Of a DNA stretch of 64,000 bases, positions 32,836 through 41,302 are shown in pieces. Source of the stretch: Actinoplanes sp. KI2 (GTDB lineage: Bacteria > Actinomycetota > Actinomycetes > Mycobacteriales > Micromonosporaceae); NCBI RefSeq assembly GCF_025630775.1, contig NZ_JAOSZE010000030.1, forward strand, positions 1-64,000. Direction: 5' to 3'. The stretch's first letter is position 1. Every line of letters starts with the position of its first letter. The notes below the pieces were generated by a model that was given only the letters and a program-made list of their open reading frames with translations, did not search any database and was not told where the DNA came from. A program made the position numbers and the translations under genes.

Positions 32836-34152
32836 GTGACGAGATTCCGGGCACGGGGGTTGAATCCCGATTCACTGCTGCTCCTGTCGTTGATCGCGGT
32901 AGCGGCACTTCTCCGGTTTTCCGGACGCCACTGGGTAGCGGGGGATTTCAGCGTTTTCATCCAGCCGTGGAGCCGGTACATCGCCGCCCACGGCTACTTC
33001 GCCGCGTTGAGCGACAACTTCGCCGACTACAACGTTCCCTACCTCTACCTGCTCACCCTGCTCACCTGGCTGCACACGCATACCTCCATCTCCCTGCTGT
33101 ACCTGGTCAAGGGCCTGTCGATGGTGTTCGACGTGGTGCTCGCCTACTACGCCGCCCGGATCGTCGGACTGCGCTGGGCCGACCGCCGGATCGCGGCGCT
33201 GGGCGGCCTGGTGGTGCTGCTCCTGCCGACCGTCGTGATCAACAGCTCGTACTGGGCCCAGTGCGACTCGATCTACACCGCGTTCACCGTGGCCGGGCTG
33301 TACTACCTGCTGCGTGACCGGCTCTGGCTGTCCATGCTCTTCTTCGGGCTGGCGATCGCCTTCAAACTGCAGGCGATCTTCGTCTTCCCCCTGCTTCTGG
33401 TGCTGCTGCTGGCCGGCCGGATCAAACTGCGCCACCTGACGGTCATTCCGGCCGTCTATCTGACCCTGGCCATTCCGGCCTGGCTGGCCGGCCGCCCGCT
33501 CCGCGACCTCGTGCTGATCTACGCGGATCAGAGCGCCGAATATCAGGCGCTGTCGAAGCACGCGCCGACCCTCTTCGCGTTCATCAAGCCGGCGGCGGGG
33601 GTGCTCCCCTACTTCCGCAGCGCCGGCGTGCTGTTCACCGCGGCGGCCGTCCTGGTGCTGGCCTACGTGGTGGTGCTGCGCCGGATCCCGCTCGACCGGC
33701 TGCGGATCGTGCTGCTGGCCACGACCTACAGCATCCTGGTGCCGTTCCTGCTGCCCGGCATGCACGAACGCTACTTCATGCAGGCCGAGGTGCTCACCGT
33801 GATCGCGGCGCTGTACCTGCCGCGGAAGCTGTGGCCGGTCCCGCTTCTGGTGCAGGTCGCCTCGCTGATGTGTTACGTGCCCTACTTCCTGGATCCGAAG
33901 CATCCGAAGAACCCGATGCCGGAGCCGGTGAACTACCAGCTGTTGGCGGTGCTGATGCTGGCCGCCCTGCTGATCACCGGTGCGAACCTGCTGCGCCCGG
34001 ATCAGCCGGCGCCACCACGAACAGAGCCGGCGGTGCCACCACGACCGGAACCGGCGGCGCCACCACGAACGGAACCGGCGGCCCGCCCGGTGCCGGAGCA
34101 GCGGTCACCCGAGACGACGGTTGCGGTACTGCAGCCGCCGGTCGTGATCTGA
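32836..34152 (+). CDS. GT-C mannosyltransferase-like integral membrane protein
   Basis: The protein is about 438 residues long and has around ten transmembrane helices. SSYWAQCDSIYTAFTVAGLYYLL, together with the early loop GDFSVFIQPWSRYI, recalls Gpi18-like mannosyltransferases that use polyprenyl-phosphate sugars. The C-terminal 50 residues form a Pro/Arg/Glu-rich cytosolic or extracellular tail. Three near-perfect 8-residue repeats (PPRTEPAV type) are encoded by a 24-bp tandem repeat. I prefer GTG 32836 because a good promoter lies just upstream and the sequence before it is unlike the family. GTG 32758, which overlaps the DUF1697 stop, would add 26 residues. The acceptor, perhaps a glycolipid or secreted protein, is unknown. 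Confidence 0.78.
   Translation: MTRFRARGLNPDSLLLLSLIAVAALLRFSGRHWVAGDFSVFIQPWSRYIAAHGYFAALSDNFADYNVPYLYLLTLLTWLHTHTSISLLYLVKGLSMVFDVVLAYYAARIVGLRWADRRIAALGGLVVLLLPTVVINSSYWAQCDSIYTAFTVAGLYYLLRDRLWLSMLFFGLAIAFKLQAIFVFPLLLVLLLAGRIKLRHLTVIPAVYLTLAIPAWLAGRPLRDLVLIYADQSAEYQALSKHAPTLFAFIKPAAGVLPYFRSAGVLFTAAAVLVLAYVVVLRRIPLDRLRIVLLATTYSILVPFLLPGMHERYFMQAEVLTVIAALYLPRKLWPVPLLVQVASLMCYVPYFLDPKHPKNPMPEPVNYQLLAVLMLAALLITGANLLRPDQPAPPRTEPAVPPRPEPAAPPRTEPAARPVPEQRSPETTVAVLQPPVVI
34011..34082 (+). repeat. Three 24-bp tandem repeats
   Basis: Three copies of a 24-bp unit beginning GCCACCACGA and ending CCGGCGG lie at 34011-34034, 34035-34058 and 34059-34082. They differ at a few bases. They encode 8-residue Pro-rich repeats in the mannosyltransferase tail, so copy-number changes would keep the frame. 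Confidence 0.85.
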
Positions 34153-34247
34153 GCTCGGGACCCTCGGAAACAGCCGAGAGCCGGGGCCAGTGGCAGGACT
34201 TCCGCGCCGCGCTGGCGGAGCGGTACGGGCAGGACCGGGCGGCGCGC

Positions 34248-34457
34248 ATGATCTGCGCGCTCACCCGGGACGATCCGGTCAGCCAGTGCCTTCGTCCGAT
34301 GGGAGCGGCCGACGTCGGCCACCGCTCACGGAGCCGCACCGCGAGCCTCGGCATCCTGATCGTCGGTGGTGCGTCCTTCGCTCTGGTGGCCGGCGCGCTG
34401 ATGCTGCGCGGGCAGCGCCGTGGCGCGAACAGGCGGATGCCCCTCAGACGTCGCTGA
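34248..34457 (+). CDS. Small single-pass membrane protein, N-terminus uncertain
   Basis: The annotated part is 69 residues and holds one transmembrane helix (SLGILIVGGASFALVAGALML) followed by an Arg-rich tail (RGQRRGANRRMPLRRR). The codon pattern (G/C at third positions) and protein-like sequence extend upstream to about 34150, reading GQWQDFRAALAERYGQDRAARM. No in-frame ATG, GTG or TTG start was found there. The gene may use a rare start, or its N-terminus may have been lost to a frameshift near the mannosyltransferase stop. It overlaps the convergent BON-domain gene by 14 bp. The function is unknown. Confidence 0.5.
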   Translation: MICALTRDDPVSQCLRPMGAADVGHRSRSRTASLGILIVGGASFALVAGALMLRGQRRGANRRMPLRRR

Positions 34458-34911
34458 GGGGTGGGTTCAGGAAGATGTCGTTCTGCACGTCGACCACGCC
34501 GGGCACGTTGCCGGCGATGCGGACTGCCTCCTCGCGCTCGTGCTCCCGGTCGACCGTGCCGCTCAGCAGCACGGTGCCGTCGTCGACGGACGCGTCGACG
34601 GTGCCCGGGACCATGCCGTTGAGGCTGAGCGCGTGCAGCACGTCGGCGCGCAACTCGGCGTCGGCCCGCCGGTGCTCGGTCAGCAGGCGTACGTCGATGA
34701 TGTTGTCGACGGCGGTGACCCCGTCGACGCGTTCGGCCGCCTTCTGCGCCTCCCGCTTCTGCCAGAAGCTGCCGACCGTCCCCCGCAGCAGAATCTCCCC
34801 GCCGTCGGCCACCACGTCGATCAGCGAGCTGTCCACCTTGGGATCGTCGGACAGCTCGGCGGCAACGTTCTGAGCCAGTTCCTCATCGGTCACCCCGGTT
34901 ACGTTACTCAA
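34444..34911 (-). CDS. Protein with two BON domains
   Basis: This 155-residue protein is made of two BON modules (about 10-75 and 80-150), each with the pattern of a small helix followed by G-x-V-L-L-x-G-x-V (ILLRGTVGS and VLLSGTVDR). BON domains bind membranes or phospholipids and occur in osmotic and stress proteins. There is no signal peptide, so it is probably cytosolic or peripheral. It is divergent from nothing and convergent with the small membrane protein. The next gene on the same strand, the ABC ATPase at 34934, ends 22 bp upstream of its start, so read-through from that operon is possible. Confidence 0.82.
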   Translation of the reverse strand: MSNVTGVTDEELAQNVAAELSDDPKVDSSLIDVVADGGEILLRGTVGSFWQKREAQKAAERVDGVTAVDNIIDVRLLTEHRRADAELRADVLHALSLNGMVPGTVDASVDDGTVLLSGTVDREHEREEAVRIAGNVPGVVDVQNDIFLNPPLSDV

Positions 34912-34933
34912 AACCGGCCCGCCGGGCGGGAAC

Positions 34934-35971
34934 CTACGAGAGCACCACCGGCACGGGCCGGAGCTCGACGCGGACCGGCGCGCCCACCGGCAACTCGGCG
35001 AGGCGGCCGCCGGTCACCTGGGCCACCACCAGCTGGTCGCCGAGCCCGACGGTGACCCGGCTGGTCGGGCCGAGGAAGCTCACCGACAGCACCCGGCCCG
35101 GACCCTCGGCCTCCGGCGTCACCTCGACGGCCTCCGGCCGCACCAGAGCCGTCACCGACGGCTCGGAAGGGCCTGCCCCCGGCGGCGACACCAGGGGCAG
35201 CCGGGTGCCGAGGACGATCACGCCGTCGCCGTCGAGGCGGCCCGGCAGGCGGTTGCTCAGGCCCACGAAATCCGCCACGAACGCGGTGGCCGGCTTCTGA
35301 TAGACGTCGGCCGGCGTGCCCAGCTGCTCGAGCTTGCCGGCCCGCATCACGCCGACCCGGTCGGCGACCGAGAGCGCCTCCTCCTGGTCGTGCGTCACGA
35401 AGAGCGTGGTGGTGCCGACCTCGGTCTGGATCCGCTTGATCTCGTCGCGCAGCTGGACGCGCACCTTGGCGTCGAGGGCCGACAACGGCTCGTCGAGCAG
35501 CAGCACCTGTGGCCGGATGGCGAGGGCACGGGCCAGCGCCACCCGCTGTTGCTGGCCGCCGGAGAGCTGATGCGGCAAGCGGTCCGCGAGCGTGCCCAGC
35601 CCGACCAGGTCGAGCATCTCGGCGGCCCGGCCGGCAGTGCGCCTGCGGCCGCGCAGCTTCAGCCCGAACTCGACGTTGGCCAGGGCGGTGAGGTGCGGGA
35701 AGAGGCTGTACGCCTGGAACACCATGCCCATGTCGCGCTGGTTGGCCGGCCGCGCGGTGACGTCCGCGCCGCCGACCAGCACCTGCCCGGAGTCGGCGTC
35801 TTCCAGCCCGGCCAGCACCCGTAGCGCGGTGGTCTTCCCGCAGCCGGACGGCCCGAGCAGCGCGACCAGTTCGCCCGGCTCGATCGCCAGGTCGAGCCCG
35901 TCGAGCGCGTGCAGGCCGCCGAAGGTCTTGTGCAGTTCCTTCAGCCGGACGGCCACACCGGACTCGTTCAC
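34934..35971 (-). CDS. ABC importer ATPase, polyamine/iron type (PotA-like)
   Basis: This 345-residue ATPase has Walker A GPSGCGKTT (about 40-48), signature LSGGQQQR, Walker B VLLLDEPLSALD and a C-terminal TOBE domain (about 270-345). This build is found in importers for spermidine/putrescine, Fe3+, sulfate and 2-aminoethylphosphonate. It is the last gene of a four-gene operon (binding protein, two permeases, ATPase) and starts 3 bp after the second permease. The domain set cannot decide among those substrates. Confidence 0.88.
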   Translation of the reverse strand: MNESGVAVRLKELHKTFGGLHALDGLDLAIEPGELVALLGPSGCGKTTALRVLAGLEDADSGQVLVGGADVTARPANQRDMGMVFQAYSLFPHLTALANVEFGLKLRGRRRTAGRAAEMLDLVGLGTLADRLPHQLSGGQQQRVALARALAIRPQVLLLDEPLSALDAKVRVQLRDEIKRIQTEVGTTTLFVTHDQEEALSVADRVGVMRAGKLEQLGTPADVYQKPATAFVADFVGLSNRLPGRLDGDGVIVLGTRLPLVSPPGAGPSEPSVTALVRPEAVEVTPEAEGPGRVLSVSFLGPTSRVTVGLGDQLVVAQVTGGRLAELPVGAPVRVELRPVPVVLS

Positions 35972-35974
35972 GCG

Positions 35975-36787
35975 TTACTCCTTGCGAGTAGAGACAGGCG
36001 CCACGCCGCGCCGGCCGCCGAGCAGCGACAGCAGCAGGAGCAGGACGAACGCCAGCAACAGCGCCGCCAGCGAGACGGCCACCGACATCGTGGCGCTGCT
36101 CTTGCCGAGGAAGTTGATGGCGACCTGCACGTTGGTGCGGTTGAGCAGCGAGGCGACGGTGAACTCGCCGAGCACCAGCGCCACCGTCAGGAAGGCCGCG
36201 GAGAGCACCGCCGAGCGAATGTTCGGCAGCACCACCCGCCACATCACCGTCGTCCAGCCCGCGCCGAGGCTGCGGGCGGCCTCGGCGAGCGTGCGCACGT
36301 CGATCGCGGACAGGCCGGCGTCGATCGCGCGATAGGCATAGGGCAGAACCAGGATGGTGTACGCGAAGACCAGAGTCAGCGACGAGCCACCGAGGAAGTA
36401 CGTGACCCACGCGTACACCGGGGCCAGCCCCACCACCAGGACGATCGCCGGGATGGTCAGCGGGAGCAGGCAGATGAACTCGACGAACCGCCGCAGCCGG
36501 GGCAGCCGGATCCGGACCCAGATCGCGGTCGGCACCAGCAGCACCAGCATCAGCAGCGAGGTGAGCGCCGCCTGCCCGAGCGAGGCGATGATGCCGGCCG
36601 ACAGGTCCGGGTAGGTCGCGCTGAGCCGGGGCCAGTCGACGAGCAGCCGCCACGTCCCGCCGCCGCCCCGCGTCGTGAACTCGACCATCGCGAACAGCGG
36701 CAGCAGGAAGAAAACGCCGAGCACGACCAGCACCGTCCAGCGGAACGCCCGCTGCCGGCGGGCCCGGCGCGCCCTCAGCCCAGCCAT
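35975..36787 (-). CDS. ABC permease, second subunit (PotC-like)
   Basis: This 270-residue integral membrane protein has six hydrophobic segments and a permease EAA loop (EAARSLGAGWTTVMWRVVLP). It is the second permease of the polyamine/iron-type importer. The start overlaps the first permease gene by 13 bp. It pairs with the product of 36775-37620 to form the membrane pore used by the ATPase at 34934. Confidence 0.87.
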   Translation of the reverse strand: MAGLRARRARRQRAFRWTVLVVLGVFFLLPLFAMVEFTTRGGGGTWRLLVDWPRLSATYPDLSAGIIASLGQAALTSLLMLVLLVPTAIWVRIRLPRLRRFVEFICLLPLTIPAIVLVVGLAPVYAWVTYFLGGSSLTLVFAYTILVLPYAYRAIDAGLSAIDVRTLAEAARSLGAGWTTVMWRVVLPNIRSAVLSAAFLTVALVLGEFTVASLLNRTNVQVAINFLGKSSATMSVAVSLAALLLAFVLLLLLSLLGGRRGVAPVSTRKE

Positions 36788-37620
36788 CGCGCGGTTCTCC
36801 GCTGCAGGAGCGCGTACAGCGACATCACCACGGACACCACGACGACCATGCCGAGCGCCATCGCCTTGCCGAGGTTCTGCTGGCCGAGCACCACCTCACT
36901 GGTCAGCGCCGTGCGGATCTGCAACGGGATGATCGGGTTGCCCTGGCTCACCAGGGCGGCCGCCGTCGCGTACGCGGAAAAGGCGTTGGCGAAAAGCAGC
37001 AGCGTGGAGCCGAGGAACGCGGGGGCGAGCAGCGGACCCGCCACCCGGGTCCAGTACTGCCGGGTGGAGCCGCCCAGGCTCTCGGTCGCCTCCCGCCACT
37101 GCGGGCGGATGCCGTCGAGCGCCGGCAGGAACACGATCACCATGAGCGGGATCTGGAAGTACGTGTAGACGAGCGCGAGGCCCGGCAACTCGAACAGCCA
37201 GACCCCGCCCGCGTAGATGTCGATGCCGAGGTGATCACGCAGGAACACCGTGACGAAGCCGGACAGGCCGATGGTGGCGAGGAACGCGAACGCGAGGGTG
37301 ACCCCGCCGAACTGGGCGAGCACGCCGGACGCGGCGGTGACCACCCGCCGCAGCACCCCGCCGGGCCGGGCGGTCACCAGCGCGTACGCCAGCAACGCGC
37401 CCAGCACGGCGCCGATCGCCGCGGTGACCGCGGACAGCACGATGCTGCGGCCGAAGGCGGCCAGGATGTACTGGTCGCCGAGCGCCGACAGGTTGGCCGT
37501 CGTGAAGCCGCCGTCGCCGGCGAACGCGCCGATCACGACGACCAGGGTGGGCACGACCAGAAAGATCGCGACGTACGCGAAGAACGGGACCGTGCCCAGC
37601 AGGCTGCGGGCGTTGCGCAT
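36775..37620 (-). CDS. ABC permease, first subunit (PotB-like)
   Basis: This 281-residue membrane protein has about six transmembrane helices and the EAA loop EATESLGGSTRQYWTRVAGP. It forms the importer channel with the 35975-36787 product. The start ATG at 37620 follows the binding-protein stop (37623) by 2 bp, so the genes are tightly linked. The 3' end overlaps the second permease gene by 13 bp. Confidence 0.87.
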   Translation of the reverse strand: MRNARSLLGTVPFFAYVAIFLVVPTLVVVIGAFAGDGGFTTANLSALGDQYILAAFGRSIVLSAVTAAIGAVLGALLAYALVTARPGGVLRRVVTAASGVLAQFGGVTLAFAFLATIGLSGFVTVFLRDHLGIDIYAGGVWLFELPGLALVYTYFQIPLMVIVFLPALDGIRPQWREATESLGGSTRQYWTRVAGPLLAPAFLGSTLLLFANAFSAYATAAALVSQGNPIIPLQIRTALTSEVVLGQQNLGKAMALGMVVVVSVVMSLYALLQRRTARWLG

Positions 37621-37622
37621 GG

Positions 37623-38750
37623 TCAGCCGATGGCCTTCTGCCAGTTCGCCGCCAGGTAGTCCTTCGCCTTCTTGGTCTGGTCCTCGGTCAGGAACACCGG
37701 CGTGCCCTCGACCTTGGGCAGGGCCGCGAACGCGGTCGCGTCGATCGTGCCGGCCTTCTGCATGGCGTCGGCGCGAACCGGCCGGGCGCTGCCCTTGAGC
37801 CAGAGGTTCTGGCCCTGGTCGGAGTAGAGGAACTCCTCCCACAGCCGGGCGGCGGCCGGGTGCGGGGCGCCCTTGTTGATGGCCTGCACGTAGTACGAGC
37901 CGAGCACCGCGTTCGGCAGAACGACCGTCTTCCAGTCCATCTTGCCCTTGAGCTTGGCGCCCTGGGCGACGTTCAGATAGTCCCAGTCGAAGACGACGGG
38001 CGTCTGGCCCGACTCGACGGTGGCCGAGGTCGGATCGACCGGCAGGAAGTTGCCGGCCTTCTTCAGCTTGCCGAAGAAGTCGACGCCGGGCGCGATGTCG
38101 TCGGCGGAGCCGCCGCTGCCGAGCGAGGCCATCATGACGCCGGAGAACGCCGCGCCGGCCTGCGTCGGGTCGCCGTTGAGCGCGACCTTGCCCTTGTACT
38201 CCGGCTTGAGCAGATCGGCGACGCTCGTCGGTGCCGGGACCTTTGCGCTGTCGTACCCGATCGACATGTAGCCGCCGTAGTCGTTGACCCAGGTCCCGTT
38301 GGCGTCCTTGAGGGTGGCCGGGATGTCGCCGAAGGTGGCCACCTGGTACGGCGCGAACATCGCTGTGTTGGCCGACGCGACCGCGCCGCCGAGGTCGAAG
38401 ACGTCCGGCGCGCCGCCCTGGCCCTTGAGCTGGTTGGCGGCGTTGATCTCGTCCTGGCTGGACCCGTCCGGCTGCGCCGAGTTGACCTTGATCCCGTACT
38501 TGTCGCCGAACGTCTTGATGATCTCGCCGTAGTTCGCCCAGTCCGGCGGGAGCGCGATGACGTTGAGCTGTCCCTCCTTCTTGGCCGCCGCGACCAGCGC
38601 GTCCATCCCGCCGAGGGCGGCGGCGCTGGTGGCGGTGGCCGCGCCGGAGGAGTTCGACTCGGTCTTCTTCTCGGGCGGCGAGCACGCCGCGAGCGAGGCA
38701 AATGTCGTGGCAGCCAGCAGAGCGGCCGCGGTACGCCCAAGAGTTCGCAC
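37623..38750 (-). CDS. ABC substrate-binding lipoprotein (polyamine/iron/phosphonate type)
   Basis: This 375-residue lipoprotein starts at GTG 38750, with AGGGG about 6 bp upstream. A signal peptide with lipobox SLAAC places Cys at about residue 23. The body is a type 2 periplasmic-binding fold of the SBP_bac_6/8 group, with DVFDLGGAVASAN and a hinge VVFDWDYLN. It is the first gene of the four-gene importer operon. The ligand may be a polyamine, an iron complex or aminoethylphosphonate; no metal-binding Tyr pair could be identified by eye. No regulator gene is adjacent. Confidence 0.85.
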   Translation of the reverse strand: MRTLGRTAAALLAATTFASLAACSPPEKKTESNSSGAATATSAAALGGMDALVAAAKKEGQLNVIALPPDWANYGEIIKTFGDKYGIKVNSAQPDGSSQDEINAANQLKGQGGAPDVFDLGGAVASANTAMFAPYQVATFGDIPATLKDANGTWVNDYGGYMSIGYDSAKVPAPTSVADLLKPEYKGKVALNGDPTQAGAAFSGVMMASLGSGGSADDIAPGVDFFGKLKKAGNFLPVDPTSATVESGQTPVVFDWDYLNVAQGAKLKGKMDWKTVVLPNAVLGSYYVQAINKGAPHPAAARLWEEFLYSDQGQNLWLKGSARPVRADAMQKAGTIDATAFAALPKVEGTPVFLTEDQTKKAKDYLAANWQKAIG

Positions 38751-38841
38751 GATTACCCCTTCCCGGCGGCGGCACCCGCCGCCTGAAGTGGATCGTGGAG
38801 ACACCGAGTGAAGGGACGGCGACGCTGAGGCATCGATAAGG

Positions 38842-39333
38842 TCACGAGGTGGTTGAGGGCTTGCTCATCTCGCGGGCGCGGCGTTCGCCGATGAAGTCAC
38901 GGCCGAACATGGCCAGCAGGATCGTCAGGACCAACCCCGTTCCGTACGGTGCGAGCACCAGCGCCAGCAGGCCGTTCGGGAAGAACGTGCCGGGACCGCC
39001 GGCCCGGTCGTCGAGGGGGGCCGCGGCGATCTTGCGAAGTCCGGATCGGACGCCGGCTACCGCGGTCAGGTCGTAGACGACGGCCAGGGCGATCCGGACG
39101 GCGTCGTCGCCGTCGCCGACGATGCCGATGGTGAAACCGACCGCCATACCGCCCACCAGGGCGAGCGCCAGCACCATGAGGACGACCGCACCGACCCGGC
39201 GGCGCCAGTAGGCGGGCCCGCGGGCCTGCCAGGTCTGGCCGAGGAACGGGACCGGGATGACGCCGTCGTGCAGCCGGGCCTCGAGGCGCAGCCGGGCGTC
39301 ACGTTCGTCGGCGGGTTTGCTGGCTTTGCTCAT
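38842..39333 (-). CDS. Hypothetical membrane protein
   Basis: This 163-residue protein has an N-terminal charged region, then three hydrophobic segments: VGAVVLMVLALALVGGMAVG, AVRIALAVVYDLTAVAGV and GLLALVLAPYGTGLVLTILL. The short C-terminal tail is charged. I recognise no family. The gene ends just before the ABC operon promoter region and starts 15 bp after the WXG-like gene at 39349, so it may be co-transcribed with the three-gene module upstream of it. The function is unknown. Confidence 0.65.
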   Translation of the reverse strand: MSKASKPADERDARLRLEARLHDGVIPVPFLGQTWQARGPAYWRRRVGAVVLMVLALALVGGMAVGFTIGIVGDGDDAVRIALAVVYDLTAVAGVRSGLRKIAAAPLDDRAGGPGTFFPNGLLALVLAPYGTGLVLTILLAMFGRDFIGERRAREMSKPSTTS

Positions 39334-39348
39334 GGACGTCAGCTCTCG

Positions 39349-40605
39349 TCAGAACAGGTTCTTCACACCGTGCCAGAGGCTCTCGGCGGCTTCCTTCGGG
39401 TGTTGGATGTCGTGCCCGACCTTGTGGTACATGCCGACGACGTCCTGGTCCCAGGTGGCCTTGCCGCTGTCGGCGAAGCCCTCGCCGACGCCGACCACCC
39501 AGCCGTCCTCGGTGATGTGCTCGGTCCAGTGTCCCTCGTGACCGGCCTCGTAGCCGAAGGCGCCCACCCCGTACGAGGTGAACGGCGCGAGCACCGGCCC
39601 CACGTACGGGATGCAGTCGGTGGCCATCCCGGTGCCGATCGCCGCCGCGTTCGAGCCGCCGTCCACCAGCATCGCGTGCGTCCAGGACCAGCCCTTCTCG
39701 TGGTCCTCCTTCGCCTGCGCCCAGGTGGCGAACCCGCCGAGCACCACGTCGACCGCCGGCACGCCGTCGAGCATCCGGGACAGCTTCCCGCCGTCCTGCA
39801 GCACGCCGAGGCCGTCCGCGATGTCGCCCAGCGAGCTGCCCAGGAAGTGCCCGCCCTTGAAGTGGCCGGCCAGCTTCTCGGCGGCCGACAGGTCGGTGGT
39901 CAGCAGCTTGCGTTCGGCGCGCATCTCGGCCAGCTCGGCGGTCAGCGCCTTCTTCTCCGGCGAGCCCGCCGGCGTGTGCTTTCGGGTGTACTGGGTGTCC
40001 TTGTAGCGACGGTTGAAGGCGTCCAGCTTGCCCTTGGCGTCCGCGGCGTACTCGTTCGGCAGCGCGTAGTAGCCCTTCAGGGACGCGGCCAGGATCGCGA
40101 CGTCGGCCGACTTCAGGAACGAGGTGGGCTCGCCGGCGATGGCGGCGGCGATCTCGTGCAGCATGTCGCTCGCCTCGTCCCGGGCGTCCTGGGCGGCCTG
40201 AACCGCTGCGGCCCGGTCGGTCGAGTACCGCTTCATCGCCGCCAGGACCGGCTCGGTGTAGACGCCGGGCGGCACCGAGCCGTCGGCCGCGACCGGCACC
40301 TTGGCGTCGAGCGCGTCCGAGACCGCCTGGTCGAGTTGACGCTGCGCCGCTTCGAGGCCGGAGGCGAGCGTGCCGAGTACCGTGCCGGCCAGCTTGACGC
40401 AGCTGCCGAGTTGAATCACCGCGGCGGCGTCCTGCTCCCAGGCGCCCTTGAACTCCTCGGCCGCCGAGCCGGACCAGCCGGCGTCGCCGATCAGCTGGTC
40501 GACCCGCTTGCTCAGCGCCTCCGCGCTGCCGTGCATCTCCTCGACCACCCCGGTCAGCGAGCCGGCGACCCGGTGCAGGCCGCCGATGTCCCCGGCGATC
40601 CTCAT
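39349..40605 (-). CDS. WXG/LXG-like helical protein with hydrophobic C-terminal region
   Basis: This 418-residue protein has an N-terminal helical hairpin typical of WXG-type secreted proteins (about residues 1-95; AGWSGSAAEEFKGAWEQD carries the WxG turn). A long helical region follows (about 110-270). The C-terminal region (about 280-418) has Gly-rich hydrophobic stretches (MATDCIPYVGPVLAPFTSYGVGAFGYE) and a His-rich tail. No known toxin motif is visible. The start ATG at 40605 overlaps the preceding small ESX-like gene by 4 bp. Proteins with this build are often exported by type VII secretion; no secretion genes lie in the window. A role as effector or toxin-like protein is possible but unproven. 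Confidence 0.7.
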   Translation of the reverse strand: MRIAGDIGGLHRVAGSLTGVVEEMHGSAEALSKRVDQLIGDAGWSGSAAEEFKGAWEQDAAAVIQLGSCVKLAGTVLGTLASGLEAAQRQLDQAVSDALDAKVPVAADGSVPPGVYTEPVLAAMKRYSTDRAAAVQAAQDARDEASDMLHEIAAAIAGEPTSFLKSADVAILAASLKGYYALPNEYAADAKGKLDAFNRRYKDTQYTRKHTPAGSPEKKALTAELAEMRAERKLLTTDLSAAEKLAGHFKGGHFLGSSLGDIADGLGVLQDGGKLSRMLDGVPAVDVVLGGFATWAQAKEDHEKGWSWTHAMLVDGGSNAAAIGTGMATDCIPYVGPVLAPFTSYGVGAFGYEAGHEGHWTEHITEDGWVVGVGEGFADSGKATWDQDVVGMYHKVGHDIQHPKEAAESLWHGVKNLF

Positions 40606-40901
40606 GCCTCTCCGATCACCTTGTTGTAGAGCGCGACCACGTCCGAGTCGTTCTCCTTGTAGTCGTCGTGGCACTCGCGCAGCTTGGTGCCGTGCTCGCC
40701 CATGGCCTTGCTGATCCCGGCGTTCAGCGACGCGAACAGCGACAGCACCGCCGCGATCCCCGCGTCGACCGTCGCGTCGCCCCCGTCGACCGGGGGCGGC
40801 GCCATCCGCGGCCGCAGGCCGGCGAACTCGCCCGACTCGCTGCTGAACGCCCCGGCCAGGTCGCCCAGATCGCCGTAGACGACCTGATATCCCGCGCCCA
40901 T
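40602..40901 (-). CDS. Small ESX/WXG100-like helical protein
   Basis: This 99-residue, mainly helical protein (MGAGYQVVYGDLGDLAGAFS at the start) fits the WXG100/DUF6317-like group by length and two-helix pattern, although the WxG turn is not obvious. A GGAGGAG sequence precedes the ATG at 40901. The start overlaps the SAV_915-like gene by 1 bp and its stop overlaps the 418-residue gene by 4 bp. It likely partners the larger WXG-like protein. Confidence 0.65.
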   Translation of the reverse strand: MGAGYQVVYGDLGDLAGAFSSESGEFAGLRPRMAPPPVDGGDATVDAGIAAVLSLFASLNAGISKAMGEHGTKLRECHDDYKENDSDVVALYNKVIGEA

Positions 40902-41215
40902 CACTCCTCCTCCGCCGCGTGCCGGACGTCCTGGCCCGACCAGCGCCAGATGTCGCCGGCGTAGACCGGATCGACCTCGATGTGGTCGACACCCTGGGTG
41001 CGCAGCCACACCACGAAGGCGTACATCGGCACGCCCACCCAGGGCTGGAACGGGCCGAGGGTCCGCACCAGGTTTCCGACCGAGCTGAAGGCGAGCGCCA
41101 CCCGCTCACCGGACTCGGCGAGCCGTCGCAGCTCGACCGCCGGTTCCCGGTCGCCACCCTCGCGCACCGGCCGGGCCGGCACGAACACCACGTCGGCGTC
41201 TCCCGGAAGCTCCAT
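40901..41215 (-). CDS. SseB/SAV_915-like protein
   Basis: This 104-residue soluble protein resembles the SAV_915 group: VVFVPARPVREGG at the N-terminus, ALAFSSVGNLVRTLGPFQPWVGVPM in the middle. These proteins occur beside ESX-like genes in actinomycetes, and their function is unknown. It is the first gene of the three-gene module and overlaps the next by one base. No promoter was assigned. Confidence 0.7.
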   Translation of the reverse strand: MELPGDADVVFVPARPVREGGDREPAVELRRLAESGERVALAFSSVGNLVRTLGPFQPWVGVPMYAFVVWLRTQGVDHIEVDPVYAGDIWRWSGQDVRHAAEEE

Positions 41216-41302
41216 CGATCACCACCCCCGCCGATTTCCACCGCACGGTATCAACGACGCGCAGCGCCGTCCGCCCTGCTCGGCGGCGGGGTGAGGTGGG
41301 CG

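Noticed and set aside
34934..38750. Assignment of the four-gene importer to a named substrate such as spermidine or Fe3+
   Set aside because: The ATPase and permease types are shared by several substrates and the binding protein has no decisive ligand motif visible by eye.
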